A stretch of DNA of 64,000 nt from Sisyra terminalis (taxonomy: Eukaryota; Arthropoda; Insecta; Neuroptera; Sisyridae), in assembly GCA_958496175.1 (NCBI GenBank), contig OY292275.1, positions 39,571,701 to 39,635,700 on the forward strand. Direction: 5' to 3'. The position numbers were made by a program, and so were the translations under genes. The notes under the pieces are model-generated. The model saw only the letters and a list, made by a program, of their open reading frames with translations. It searched no databases and was not told where the DNA came from. Shown in pieces: positions 12,024 through 23,998 of the stretch. Numbering within the stretch: position 1 is the stretch's first letter; each line of letters opens with the position of its first letter.

Positions 12024-15000
12024 TACCTTTCTGTGCTGCCAGTGCTTTACAAGAAAATCTTTGTTGATATATACACCGGATAGATACATTTATCCAGTCC
12101 TCTTTTTTGGCACCTTTCAGTCTATAAGATGGCTTAAAAACTAAAATGGTCATTGTAGAAATCACTCTATTCTTTTGAGGCCAAAAGTCTTAGAATCATT
12201 TTGAATCAAAAACTTAATTTATTATTGCTTGTTTTAGCCATTAAAATGTTTGTCATATGAGCCACTTATTTTGAAAGTGGCTTAATTCCATTTCAAGAAT
12301 AGCTCACATGGCTACTATTTTTTGCAACAATAAATACATAAATTTTACAATCAAAGAAGCTACTACTAGTGTGTCGAAAACGAATAACATATCAATAATT
12401 TGTACAAATTTAATAGTACAAATATATAGCATATCTAGCATTATCTGGTCCATGTGGTCTATCCTATTATGTATTTGTGGTATTATCCTTGAAGTGGAGT
12501 TAGACTATTTTCAAAATAAACGACTCATATATGCCCTTAAGAATCAATTTGGTGATATATTCTGTTCTGAACCACATGTATGCTACATGCGCGTTATGTA
12601 AGCTTTTGTTGATTGTGAGGTAACTGAAGCTTTTATTAATTAAAGTTAAAATCAGACTAGAGTTTTAATTTAAGCAAATAGAAAAGGTAAATGTAGATAA
12701 AGAATATATTACATTTTAAGAAATTTATATTATCTGCAAATTTTAAAAAAAATAGTAAAGTATAATGTACTATTGATTCAACGAATTGGAAAATATCACT
12801 AGCTCAATAGTTACTAATTTTTTAGAGATAGGAGGTTAATTGTGTTTATCTAACTCGGTGTAAATTTAAAGAGTTAATGGAAACATGATTTTATTAGTAT
12901 TGGATACTAAAATTAATTTTAATTATAAATAATCAATTGAAAACGTTTCAACGGAAGCCTTGATCATGAAAATATTTCCATTTAAATACTACCTGCTAAT
13001 CAGACAAGCAAGTAACTAGGTGTTTCGTTAAATATCCAAGATCTCACCATGTTATTACTTGAAGTACTTGGGTAAAGAATTTCAAAAACATTTGAACCAA
13101 CATAATTGCATAGCATAGGTAATCTAAGGGATGCTTGAATAAAAGGCTGAAGCTACTTCTTGGACAGCATAGCCATCGTTTCTATAAATATTGTCTTTGG
13201 TTGTTACCATGAAATGCAACTCTCTCAATCAGTGGGAGTGGTAATTCATGTGGAAGTATACTGTTTGACTATCGCAGAACTCTGTTGGGCCACTTGATAC
13301 CCTGAGGATATTTATTCAAGGTGAGGCAGTCACAAAATAGCCAATAAATAATTCGATACATGTGACATATATAGTATCATTATGCTAATATAAACACGGG
13401 CGTAATCGTTTCATAGATATTCGATTTTGAAAATGTTTTTGATAACAATATTGTCAACGAAATGAGACTATAATGTGATAACTAAATTTGTAAAGTAATA
13501 ACTTTTTAACGCGTTCCACATTTAATGGTAAACAATACATGTAATAATCTGTATACAGTCTTAAACGAACATGAATATGGAGTAGATTAACAATGTAACA
13601 ATTCATCTGAGAAAAATTCATACCTTTAATCAAAAGAACTAAAGTTCAAACTTATTTCATTCAAAATTAAACATGTTTTTAAATTTATTGAGTCAGTAAA
13701 TGGAGTCGGTCAAAATTTATTTAAAATATATTCAGATTTACTTAATATCAAATTAAATAATACAATGCAAGTAGTTTTACAACAGTAACAAGAAGTATGT
13801 CATATGCATTATACATATACCATTTAATGCGGTATGTTGTTCGCGTTCATTACATTTTAGGAAAAGAAACAAATAAATAGCGCACTTAACAATTTGAGTT
13901 CTACGTTTCGTAACGAATTCCAACTTCACCAGGCAAGTTTGTTGTGAATGACTTGTTTATATCAATAATATTTGGAAGGCAAATAATAACACGTCAAAAC
14001 AATTTGGAATATAATAATTACAATAATCATACAAATAACTAGATTCCTGATAAAAAATGGCTTCTACTGAGTGTTTTGAACTTTTAAAATATTTTTAAAT
14101 GTCTTTATTAGAATTAACGTTAATTAAAATTGATTTTGAAAAAAAATAATCGTTATAGATTTTATTGATGAATTTTAACATTGAATACTTAAATTTCTTG
14201 AAAAATTTGTACATTATCGTACAACCTATTGTATATATTATGAGTTTTATTTATTCTGTGTTATTTGGTTATGAAAAATGTAATTTGGTATTTAAATTTT
14301 ATAATTTATGAATAGAAATTAAATTTTAAAAATATTTCTTATATATAAGGTACCTATAAATTCATTGTTTACAAGTAGAATAATATAGTTTAATTGTAAA
14401 ATTGTGAGGTCAATTTTTTCTTTGTAATATATTCTTAAGTTTTCTTTATTTGATAGAAGAGTTATTTAGATACCTGTGATTTTAGTTAATGTAATTGCTT
14501 CAAATCGTATTAAAGTTCTTAAACGTAAAATATTAACTAAAAGCTTTAAAAGTAGGAAAATTAACTCTGAAATTTGTGGTTCTATCCTTAAGCGACGAAT
14601 TATTTTCGATTTTTAATTTCTAAAATTACCATTTTTCACATTCTTTGTATAGTTTAAAAAAAATAAAGTAACAATAGGTTTCATAGATTTATTAATTTCA
14701 ACTTAATTAAAACTTCCAGGTGTTTTTCGACACAATAAATTCATTTTTGTCCTAATTCTTTGATTTCTTTAAAAAAATTTGTGAAACAATTTTTTTACTA
14801 AGATTTAAAGTTATTATATCTTTTTCTGTTTAACAATCTAATCAATGTTTTCAGGTCTGAAGAATCCGGGAAACCGATGAAACATGTGCGAAAATAAAAG
14901 AAAATTTAAATTTATAAAAATAAACCCTAAAAAAAGAAGAGAATATAAACAGTTGTAAGCTAACTACGAAAAAGGATCATCATAATGTTTTGGAATGCTT

Positions 15001-15486
15001 TTTTTAACATATGTACAAGAAAGTTGCGTCTATAACTTACTTTGTAAATTAAGGAAAAATTATGCTCAAAAATTAGATAAGCGTCAACTAATGAAAACGC
15101 AAGATTTCTGACATGAACTCTATCATATATAAGTTTATATCATTGTTTTGTATAATTATAATCTATAGTTCTTTAAGTTTATAACACAATACTGCGTTTC
15201 TCAAACAATGGTTTGGAATCTCAAATTAGATCATCGATAAAAATATAAAGATTTATTTACTTTCTTTTCTTAAAACGATTTTTTTTAATTTTTGTTCAAA
15301 AATTTTGTGAAAAATTTGCACCATAATATCTAGAACTTTTCAAATATTTTTAAGAATCCATTACTGTTATAAAATATATGCACTATCTTTTTCAAAGTAG
15401 GCGAAAGCTAGTCTTAAAGGTCTTGGAGTACAAATGTTTGTTGTTAACTATTCAATGCGTATTATAGTTATTAAGTAAATAGTATA
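12024..15486. other. Gene-free AT-rich DNA
   Basis: A 97-codon ATG frame at 12308-12601 is hydrophobic but has no family I recognise and lacks flanking splice signals of note. A GC-elevated patch at about 13130-13340 has no open frame of interest. Nothing else here can be supported as a feature. Confidence 0.4.
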
Positions 15487-15858
15487 CAGTGGTACCTCGA
15501 AACATGAGTGCTCTAATATACGAGATATTTAAGAAATTTTTGGATAAGTTATTTAGTTTTTTTAAGTTATTTTTGATAAGTTTTTCAAAGGTTTTGTGCT
15601 TTTTGTGCACTGACATGGATTCGATGAAAAATAAGTAGAAAGATCAGTGCTTAAAAGAAGATGTTTATTGAACTAAACCGTGAAATCGTAGAAAAAATTA
15701 AACGTAGTACTACAACGATATGCTTAACAGGGGTGGCATTTTGGAAGTCGGAACATTTAAATGGCATTTCAATTGATTTCAATTGAATTCAAGAAAATTG
15801 CTTTGAGATACGAGCAAGATTATGGAACGAATAAAACTCGTATCTCAAAGTATCATTG
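15487..15858. mobile_element. Pogo/Tigger-like TIR element, non-autonomous copy 1
   Basis: The left end reads CAGTGGTACCTCGAAACATG and the right end, on the minus strand, reads CAATGATACTTTGAGATACG. These imperfect inverted repeats are typical of pogo/Tigger-like elements. A TA dinucleotide sits on both sides (15485-15486 and 15859-15860), as expected for this group's target duplication. The 372 bp interior has a short degraded frame (LNREIVEKIKR) resembling the N-terminal helix-turn-helix of Tigger-type transposases, but no transposase core. It is a deletion derivative. Confidence 0.75.
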
Positions 15859-18800
15859 TATTAGGTTGCTTTTGCTTTAAAATATGATTATTTAACAATT
15901 TGTTCCAAGTTTTATTGGTTCTAAAACTTATTTTACATTGATAACAGCGTTTTTATCTTATACTCAAGTTTGAACCCTTGAAGGCACTATAATAAAGTTG
16001 TAGTCTAGTATTTGAGACCAAATTGAATTTGCAATAGGTCTGCTCTTTAAAAACCGTGCAAGAAACTGTATCCTCATTTCTTGGTGGTTTTAAAACTAAA
16101 TGTGTTAATTATTTCCTTTTTATTAATTCACACCAATTAAATCAAACTGTTTAATTTTTATAGGTAGAGTTTAGATGCACAATGAATAGAGATAGGGTGT
16201 ATTTTCATATTTAAAGTTTTGTATAATAATCATACTTCGTTTGGTTACTCTCCATTTTGATAGTAATTTCATAAAGAAAAGAACTACCTATATTTCATAT
16301 TATGTGACTAACTTTTTCAAATTAATTTTTGCACCATCAATTTAAAGAAATATTTTCTTCTCATTGTGTATAGTTTTAAAATAATGGAAAAGGTAAATCA
16401 AGCAGTTTTTAGTTTATTGTTTTTATTTCATAAAAGAATTGATAAGAGAGTTGTTCAAATTTGTAACTATATGATATTTTATAAAAGGGGTAATGACATA
16501 AGTCGATAAACTTTATGGTGAAGTCTTATAATCAAATAAATAAGTCGAAAATTTGTACAATAATAAATTTAAATGTGCCATTAAAAAGAAACAAATAATC
16601 TCGCATTCTACAGCGTTTAAGAAATGTTTCAGTTATCAGCCCCATTACCATGTCATTGGATCTGTTGTCGAATGTGAATTCTGCGGCCCAACATTTCCCA
16701 AAGTGGTCACTAATGAGGTAGATATATTTGAAAATAAACCATATTTTAGTAGAATATGTTACAAACTGACTAACTAGATGTATAACGTAAATTAGACCGC
16801 AAACAAGTATAAGTGTTACAACAGACATGTATGTTCCGCTATTACATTGGAGACCGCTGGAATGTTAATTGCTACGCTAAGAGTCCAGTGTCAGTGTAAG
16901 TGACCCGAGCTCTGGGGTGCGGGTGGCCCCGACTCCTCAACTTCATTCTTGCTGCACCAAATCAACATTTCTCATAATCATCTAACCATCGAATAACCAA
17001 TTATAAGATTCCCATTTATATTTGTTTCAATAAAAAGAAAATTCTCATTCACGATCCTTTGCTTTTTTTGCGCATAATAAGCATGCAAAATTCAATTTAA
17101 AATTATTTTACCGATAGTAAAGAAGTGAATAATTAATGTACTATTTTGCATGACTCATATTCAATTTAAATTTCGTAATTTATTTATAAAAAAAGAAGAG
17201 AAACTATTAAATTGAAGTATACAGTTTCTTAACTTTAGTCATAAAAATTGAACAGTTCAATAAATTTAAACATTTTCACCAACATTCACCCAATAAGTTC
17301 AAACAAGAAATCAAAACTTGATTTTGCAGTCATTCACACGAAACAATTTATAAAATTTTGAAGAAAATATAAAAACGAATAATGACATAATGATATCAAA
17401 GGAAAATTGATAAATGAAAAGTCGTTAGCTATTAATTAAATTCTATTTTATAATATTTTTATTTTGAAATTAGTTATTAAAATTTTATCACAAAATGATT
17501 TGAAATAAAATTAAGTGAAAATTAAAATATTACAGCATTTATTACATATTTTGCTAAAAACATATTTACTTCAAGTTTTATGGACATCAAAGTAGTTAAT
17601 TCAGAGGAGTAAAAGCATTATAACGTTATATATTTTGAAAATTATGAAGATTTATACAGAAGATAAAATCTTAAGTCTTTATCTTTATCATTTGATCTTA
17701 TCAAGTATTATAGAGAAATATAAAAAAACAGTTAATAGCATTAATTATATTTCATACTTGTGAAGATATTAATTCAAAATACCACATCATTTTTTTTTAT
17801 ATTTAGTTATAATATAAAATTGACTATAAAAACATAGATTTATGTTTGATCCATAACACATTAACATTTTTTTACAGATTGATAAAAAAGATAATTTCAT
17901 CTTCTTTAGCTTCTGAACTTGACATTTATTGAGTGATTAGGAATGCATAATTTTTAATAGACGACACATTTTCCTAATTTTCAAATATACTGGGTGGACC
18001 TTTTTAAGTTTTTATACTGAAATAAGTGAGTACATAACTATACATGCTTCATTAGAAATTTAATCATAAAAATGTTAATATAAAATGCATTAAAAGTTGA
18101 ATTAAAGTCATACGCATTTTTTTCCCTAAGCATAACCACACCATTGATTTGCATACTTCAGGAGTGGCGTTACGCTTAAAATCTTAATCAAAACCAACAC
18201 TTTTGGAACAACAATAGTAAGTCAACAAAAGCATTGCTTAACCGTATACCTGTTAAACATCAGTATGAATTTCACGTGTATTTAAAGATTAAAGATTTTC
18301 TCATAATTATCAAAACTTATTTTTGGTTTCTATAAATTAAATACTCTGATATATTTTTATCAAACAACGAGCATCGGAAACATCCACACCTTTTATTTAA
18401 TCAACATAGATTTGGATTTGCCCCGACATAAAATGCTATTTTTTCACTCCGAACACTCTTAACATATAAAAATCGAAATTTATTTTTCATTGGATACTTT
18501 GTACTGGTTTGATTTGAGATACAAAAAGTTACACAGATATACTACTTGAAATACCTACAAATACGTTTGCGTACTTGCGTTTTTAACTTTAAAAAGTTTT
18601 TCAATTACTTTTATTTGTAAAATTAAAACAAAAACTATAATTTTAAATCTTCCAATATTCAGCTTATATTTTTGTTTCATAATTAAAAATTATAAATTCA
18701 AATATCTATTTATATTTCAAAGATTCTTTAGATTTCTTATCTATTTCTCAGAATATTGACATAATTGATTCTATCTTTCTTTTTAATGAAATCAATAAGC

Positions 18801-19243
18801 TTTTGTTTATGAGTAAAATTTTTTTTCATATTTAAGTAATATAAACTGCAATTTGCTTCTATAGATAGCCATTGATACCATATTCAGGTGGTTATCTAGG
18901 TGTAAATACAGGATTCTGTAAAACAAGATTTTAGCATTTTCTTCACGCGTACTTGCATTTGAATAACGATTGTTGTAAACAGTATTTTTGACGATTCTAA
19001 TATTTAGATATCAAGGCAACTTGGGTAGAGAAGGATTGCAGCCATTGCCTCCCCCATTGATATCTGCGCTTGAATTTATGAGCATTTATTTTACAGAGAA
19101 ATAAATAGTCATAAGAGACTTAAAATAGATAAAATATAAGAATTTTAAAGAAACAAAGTTTGAAATATTCTTTTACAAACATCAAATTATATTACTTGCA
19201 TAAATTGAAGAAAAAATCTACTATTTTGTTATAAAGTTATATG
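15859..19243. other. Gene-free AT-rich DNA with one GC-elevated islet
   Basis: Apart from the islet at 16604-16930, described separately, I see no exon, RNA gene or transposon end. Confidence 0.4.
16604..16930. other. GC-elevated islet with a strong splice-donor consensus; identity unknown
   Basis: The stretch stands out from its AT-rich surroundings. Open frames overlap on both strands (+16553-16777, including VECEFCGPTFPKVV; -16532-16828). On the + strand a perfect donor consensus GTAAGTGA follows at 16896, preceded by a short frame reading YYIGDRWNVNCYAKSPVSV that runs into a stop at the junction. It could be an untranslated exon, a regulatory element or an old transposon fragment. I do not recognise a protein family. 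Confidence 0.3.
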
Positions 19244-19811
19244 CAGTAGAACCTCGAGATACGAGTTCTCTATTAAACGAGATATTTGAAATACGAGCAG
19301 TCGAGCAAATGAAGTTTTACTTTGAAATAGGACCAACGTTTGAAATACACAACAATGACATTTAAACACATGATTCACCAATTTATTGCACTTCGTGTAT
19401 CTTGAATTATTCCACGCATCCTCGTTTCTCTCATTGTCGAAGTATTTTTGATAAGTTTTTTAAGAGCTTTGTGCTTTTTGTGCATAAATATAGTTTATCA
19501 TCTATACTACACATACGTTGTTTGTAAGCTGTATCTTGATGATCAACATACAAAAACACTTTATGAAACCAATATACTTCTTTGCATTCCCTTTTATTAT
19601 ATTTTTATACAATGTTTATTATTTATAAATATTTTTTGTTTATTTAAAAACACGTACCAAAAACAACTGGTTGGATACTTTGGGGATTCAATTGAATTAA
19701 TGGCATTTCAATTAATTGAAATGAGGAAATTTGTTTTGAGATACGAGGAAATTGACATATTTATGAGTAAGGTTACGGAACAAATTAAGCCCATATCTCA
19801 TGGTATCACTG
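19244..19811. mobile_element. Pogo/Tigger-like TIR element, non-autonomous copy 2
   Basis: The left end reads CAGTAGAACCTCGAGATACG and the right end, on the minus strand, reads CAGTGATACCATGAGATATG. This is the same TIR family as the copy at 15487. Both copies also share interior motifs: GATAAGTTTTT next to TTTGTGCTTTTTGTGCA, and GGCATTTCAATT near the right end. TA follows the right end, while the left flank is TG, presumably a mutated TA. The 153-codon frame at 19448-19909 runs across the element and past its end and does not look like a transposase. Confidence 0.75.
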
Positions 19812-21579
19812 TAATTTTGTATTTCTTCTTTTATAAGTATAAGTTTATGTGTAACAAAACGCTTGAACAATGTATAATAATTTTGGTAAAAATCAATTGG
19901 TTTTCTTAAATATTAGTGGCATATGTATATGTTTTTTTAAATACTTTATTAATTTGAATTATTTTGACGAAATTTTTTTTTAAAATAATAATAAAGTTTT
20001 CTAAATAAATAAAGTTTTTGATGAGAAGTAAAATAAATAACTACTGGAAATTTAACTTTCTATTAAAATTGGTACGTAAAATAAACGGAATCAATACTTT
20101 TAAGTTAAATAGGCAACCCAAGAAACGTTTCTGTTTTCAAAGTAATATGAAGAAAGTTAAAACAAGTTCTCGATTTTAAAATTGAAAAAATGCTAAATTA
20201 AAACAACTGGAATGCTTAGTAAATATTATTGAATCAAAATTCTTCCCCTGACTAATAATAACCAAAAAAAAAATTCCCATTGCCAGTGCTAGTTTTCAAA
20301 AAAGATATAAATTATATTTATAGTAACTATTTCAAGTTGCTTATTAATTTTAAGTGGAGCTAAACATATTTTTCCTAGAAAAGAACAGTCAATTCATATT
20401 GGGTGTATCTGTAATCTACATATAATAAAATGTCATTCTACATGTAATAAAAAAATAATAAAATTTTAACTGATGGTTTGTGTTTTTTTACAATTATTTA
20501 CACATACATTTGTTAGTTAGTTAAATATCAATAAGTTTTAAGACCATTTAAAAAATAATCAGTTCTTCTATAGATAAACACACGCTTAAATATCAATAAA
20601 ACAGTTTATGGAAATTGGATATTAATATATTTCACAAATACGAGTATATTTTATTTAATACCTTAATAGTTATAAGTCAAGAATTTTAATAAATCATAAA
20701 ATTTAAGTTTACTAAGTGTAATCTAATAATAATAATAGATTTACTTACTGCAAAATAAGCGTTTAAATTTTACTTTTTAAATATTAATGTCTTGTAATTC
20801 AATTTCCCTTTATGCTATTCTGGAAAAGTACTTACAATGCACACATATGCATCGTTCATTATTAAAATTAATAAAATAATTTGCAACTATCTCGAACTCT
20901 TCTGAAATTCCTGAAAAGTACTAATTTAATTAATATTATAGCTACTATTGATTCCTACGAGATATCATAAATAGTTTAGGTTGGTTTTTTGTGAGTACTT
21001 TCTTTATTTTAAAAAGATAATAATATTAAGTTTAGTTAAACTTTTATCATTTCATTCTCTATCGAAAAACCATTGATTGTTAAAATAAAAACGAAGTATT
21101 TTAAGAACATGTTATCATATATTTTCTATCTCATCAAAGTTTCATAATTTTTTGAACCCAGAGTATCTATTGCAGTTATTACTGCAGATTTGAGTTTAGA
21201 GCTATCTTAAACTAACAATTTAAGTATTAATTTGGCAAAAACAATAATTCAAAAAAATGTATTTTATTAGAATTCAATAATACTTAAATACAAATTACCA
21301 TGATTCAATGAAATAAACTAAGGTAATGCTTCGATATTTTTCAACTTATACATCAACCATATCAGACTCGACTAAACGACCATTCTAACCATTTGTGAGG
21401 AAGTACAGAGATTAACAGGTTTCCTTCCTGGAGTTGTCATTTAATCAATGATGAATTGCACGCATCACATTAAACGATGCTGTCTACAATGCGTACGTCC
21501 AGCATATTTTTTTATTGTTCAGAAAGAAATTTCAATGCTTACTTCAATACTTACATTTCAATGCCTGCTTTTATGATAT
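19812..21579. other. Gene-free AT-rich DNA
   Basis: No exon, RNA gene or transposon terminus was found that I can support on either strand. Confidence 0.4.
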
Positions 21580-22482
21580 ACTAGCTGACCCAGCAAACTT
21601 CGTACTGCCTAACATGCAATGAACGTAGTGTTTTATAAATGAATATGTTAGTTACACTTAGTTTAAATTATTAATAATAAAATGAACAAAATTAAGTTCA
21701 ATACTTCATTAGAATAATAAATATATAAAAAGAAAAGAAAAATTATATAAAAAGAAATCAATTATTTCAATTGCAAGCCAACCAACACATTTCGTCGGCC
21801 TAAAGTGTTAAGCTGCTACGTTCTTTTTAACAGTGTTTTCAGGGCAAGGAAAAAAAGTAAATATAAGCTACATAAATTACTACATAAAGCAGATTTCCGA
21901 TTCATTTTGTATATTAAGAAATTTTTATATTTAAAGAGAGTAATCAGTTTATCATTCGATAGAATTTTTTATTCCTTCCTATTGGAACAAAAAAACAAAA
22001 AAAATTAAAAGTGGACTTAGCAGATTGAGAATTTAGGCTGACGATTTGCTTTATTGAAGCTATATATTTGGGTTCATGCGTTGCCCTCGGATTGATTATC
22101 CCATTGAAGCATCTTGCCATTACATTGACATACAAAGTTTGTCAAATCAGATATCTTCAGCATAAAAAACAAAGTAGGGGTAGTAGACCAATTAGAGCTT
22201 GAAAAATGACGGGACCGATTATGATGATATATGATTTGTTAGATTCGTCTTCCTTACGAATAGCAGAATAACTATTAACATATCTTAACAATTCACGGAA
22301 AAAAAATGAATAAAATGAATTTTTAAATAAATTAGGCTTGGCATTTTACGCAATTGGCAGTTCACGTCACCCATACTTATATGTCAATTTAATATTGTCG
22401 GTAATTTTTTATTAAGAAACTCATATAACCATTGAAACCATTGGAAGTTCGACGCAATGACTGACTTTGTTTTGAAGGCGCA

Positions 22483-22707
22483 ATGATTTTACTGATTGAC
22501 GATTTCTCTCAAACATTGCCAATCATTCCAAGTTTAGATTCTGCCAATAAAATATACTCCTGCTTAAAATCATAAAATCTGTGACACAATGTGAACAAAT
22601 TTCAGCTGGCAACATGAGTTGCGTTGCGGAATGATTCATCTACTGAAGAATTTTACAAACAATTTTTGAATCTCGGTAATGGCAGTGTTCTTGTCGACGA
22701 ATCAAGC
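22483..22707 (+). pseudogene. PIF1-like Helitron helicase fragment
   Basis: Reading from ATG at 22483 gives LLIDDFSQTLPIIP followed by NKIYSCLKSS, then stops. After a one-codon break the frame continues with ALRNDSSTEEFYKQFLNLGN and SVLVDES. These match, in order, the GDFRQ-LPVIP, CLKSS-LW, TNMR and GNG segments of the Helitron-encoded PIF1-family helicase. At least three internal stops make it a pseudogene. The start codon is only the first in-frame ATG, since the real protein is far longer. Confidence 0.75.
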
Positions 22708-22875
22708 ATATTGACTTAATTCAAATTTCGAATTTTGTCTCATTCAAAAATTTTACTTAATTCCTAGCTTTTTTATAAAACAGCAGGATAACGTTTACAT
22801 CAGTTTAATTGGAATAAAAATTCAAACCAATAACACGGCTATTACCGATATTCATTCATTTTTAGGATCAATCTT

Positions 22876-23110
22876 CTGCAGATCAATCGTTCAGCAATGC
22901 AGTTCTTATGTTTTTTCCAGGTGAAGTTTCTTCATATGGTTCCATAAATTAGATAATTTAAGGAAAGCATTTATTTTTTAAACAGAAGTCGATCCTTAAT
23001 GTCTGAAGTCGTCCACTTCTGCAATTCGAAATGCAGAACGACTAATCTGGAAAAGTGTTTTCTAAACAATTTATCGATATTGGTAATGGGAAAATTTCTG
23101 TTGACACATC
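22876..23110 (+). pseudogene. Further Helitron helicase fragments, partly duplicated
   Basis: At about 22880-22948 the frame reads SFSNAVLMFFPGEVSSYGSI, which fits the PGE segment near the helicase C-terminus. At about 23000-23110 comes a second, separate match to the TNMR to IGNGKISVDTS segment that already occurred at 22590-22707. The order is therefore out of line with one helicase. Either part of the gene was duplicated or a second copy is nested here. Confidence 0.55.
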
Positions 23111-23576
23111 AATTTTTGCTACTTTACTAAGTTAATGGTGTTCCCAAACTTTGCTCAAAATTATAAAAATTCCACGTACTGCGTTGTGATACATAATAAA
23201 TGCAAAATGAAATGCCAAAATGACGTGAACTTACAATCTTTTTGCTTGCAACACTCTTCAAAAATATGAATTAAATAATTATTTTAACACAAATTAAATA
23301 AATAAAAACGTCTAATTCATACTTTGCTAAGCTTTTTTTCAAAATAAATCACAGGAATCGATGATTACAAATAATATTAGATGTAAAAAGCAAGTAGGCG
23401 TAAAAATTTGCAGAAGATGTTGAGGGACACCTTAATCTTCTAGAAGTATGAAATATACTTTACATCCGATTCTCATGCCTACCGAATATACATAGAAAAT
23501 TTTATGAAAATCGGTCCAGCCGTTTCGGAGGAGTTTGGCTACAAACACCGTGACACGAAATTTTTATAGATAAGAT

Positions 23577-23806
23577 TGTCGTTACTAGAAAAAGTTGATT
23601 TTATACCTCTATTGATTACGGATTGCTTACGAATTAATAGCTCTATTTTTATCTCTATTGGATGTAAAGGCTCTAATTCAACATATCTAAATCAACATAA
23701 GCTCTCGTAAACATTTGGAATATTAAGTTGTTCGGAAAATAATACCATTTTTTGATGGGGGGGGAATGAAAGACGATTTTCATTATAAAGTATAAGTATT
23801 ATATAG
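23577..23806. other. Short spacer with a poly-G run
   Basis: There is nothing coding. A run of eight G at about 23757-23764 is unusual in this AT-rich window. Confidence 0.4.
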
Positions 23807-23998
23807 GTCATTGATGGCAATATGGACAGCATCTCATGTGTTAAACTTTTATTTTGTGACCAATGTTTCGACAGGCATCGCTGTTTTCATCAGGGCTCAA
23901 ATAAAGCTCAGATTCAAATATGAAGCAATGCCTGTCAAAACTTTGGCAACAAAATAAAAGTTTCACACATGAATTGCTCTCCATACTGCCCAAGTGAC
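23807..23998. mobile_element. Foldback (snap-back) element
   Basis: Left arm about 23807-23881 and right arm about 23924-23998 are imperfect inverted copies. Shared blocks include AAACTTTTATTTTGT, CGACAGGCAT versus TGACAGGCAT, and CAATATGG versus CAGTATGG. The spacer of about 45 bp begins TTTCATCAGGGCTC. The transcript would fold into a long hairpin. It has no coding capacity. The family is not identified. Confidence 0.7.

Larger units (their letters stand above)
21580..23576 (+). mobile_element. Degenerate Helitron-like element
   Basis: Inside are broken pieces of a PIF1-type helicase, the enzyme carried by Helitrons (see 22483-22707 and 22876-23110). The outer borders carry motifs that recur at the ends of dispersed insect repeats: CTAGCTGACCCAGCAAACTT at 21581 and AAAATCGGTCCAGCCGTTTC near 23508, followed by a tail rich in T and GATA. 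I see no intact Rep domain and no convincing CTRR plus hairpin end, so the exact limits and the assignment of these border motifs to the helicase are inferred. Confidence 0.6.

Noticed and set aside
12308..12601. 97-codon hydrophobic ATG frame
   Set aside because: No family, no context; AT-rich codons easily give membrane-like sequence.
19448..19909. 153-codon open frame, the longest in the window
   Set aside because: It starts with TTG, runs through and beyond a pogo-like element and has no transposase motifs; it is chance in AT-rich DNA.
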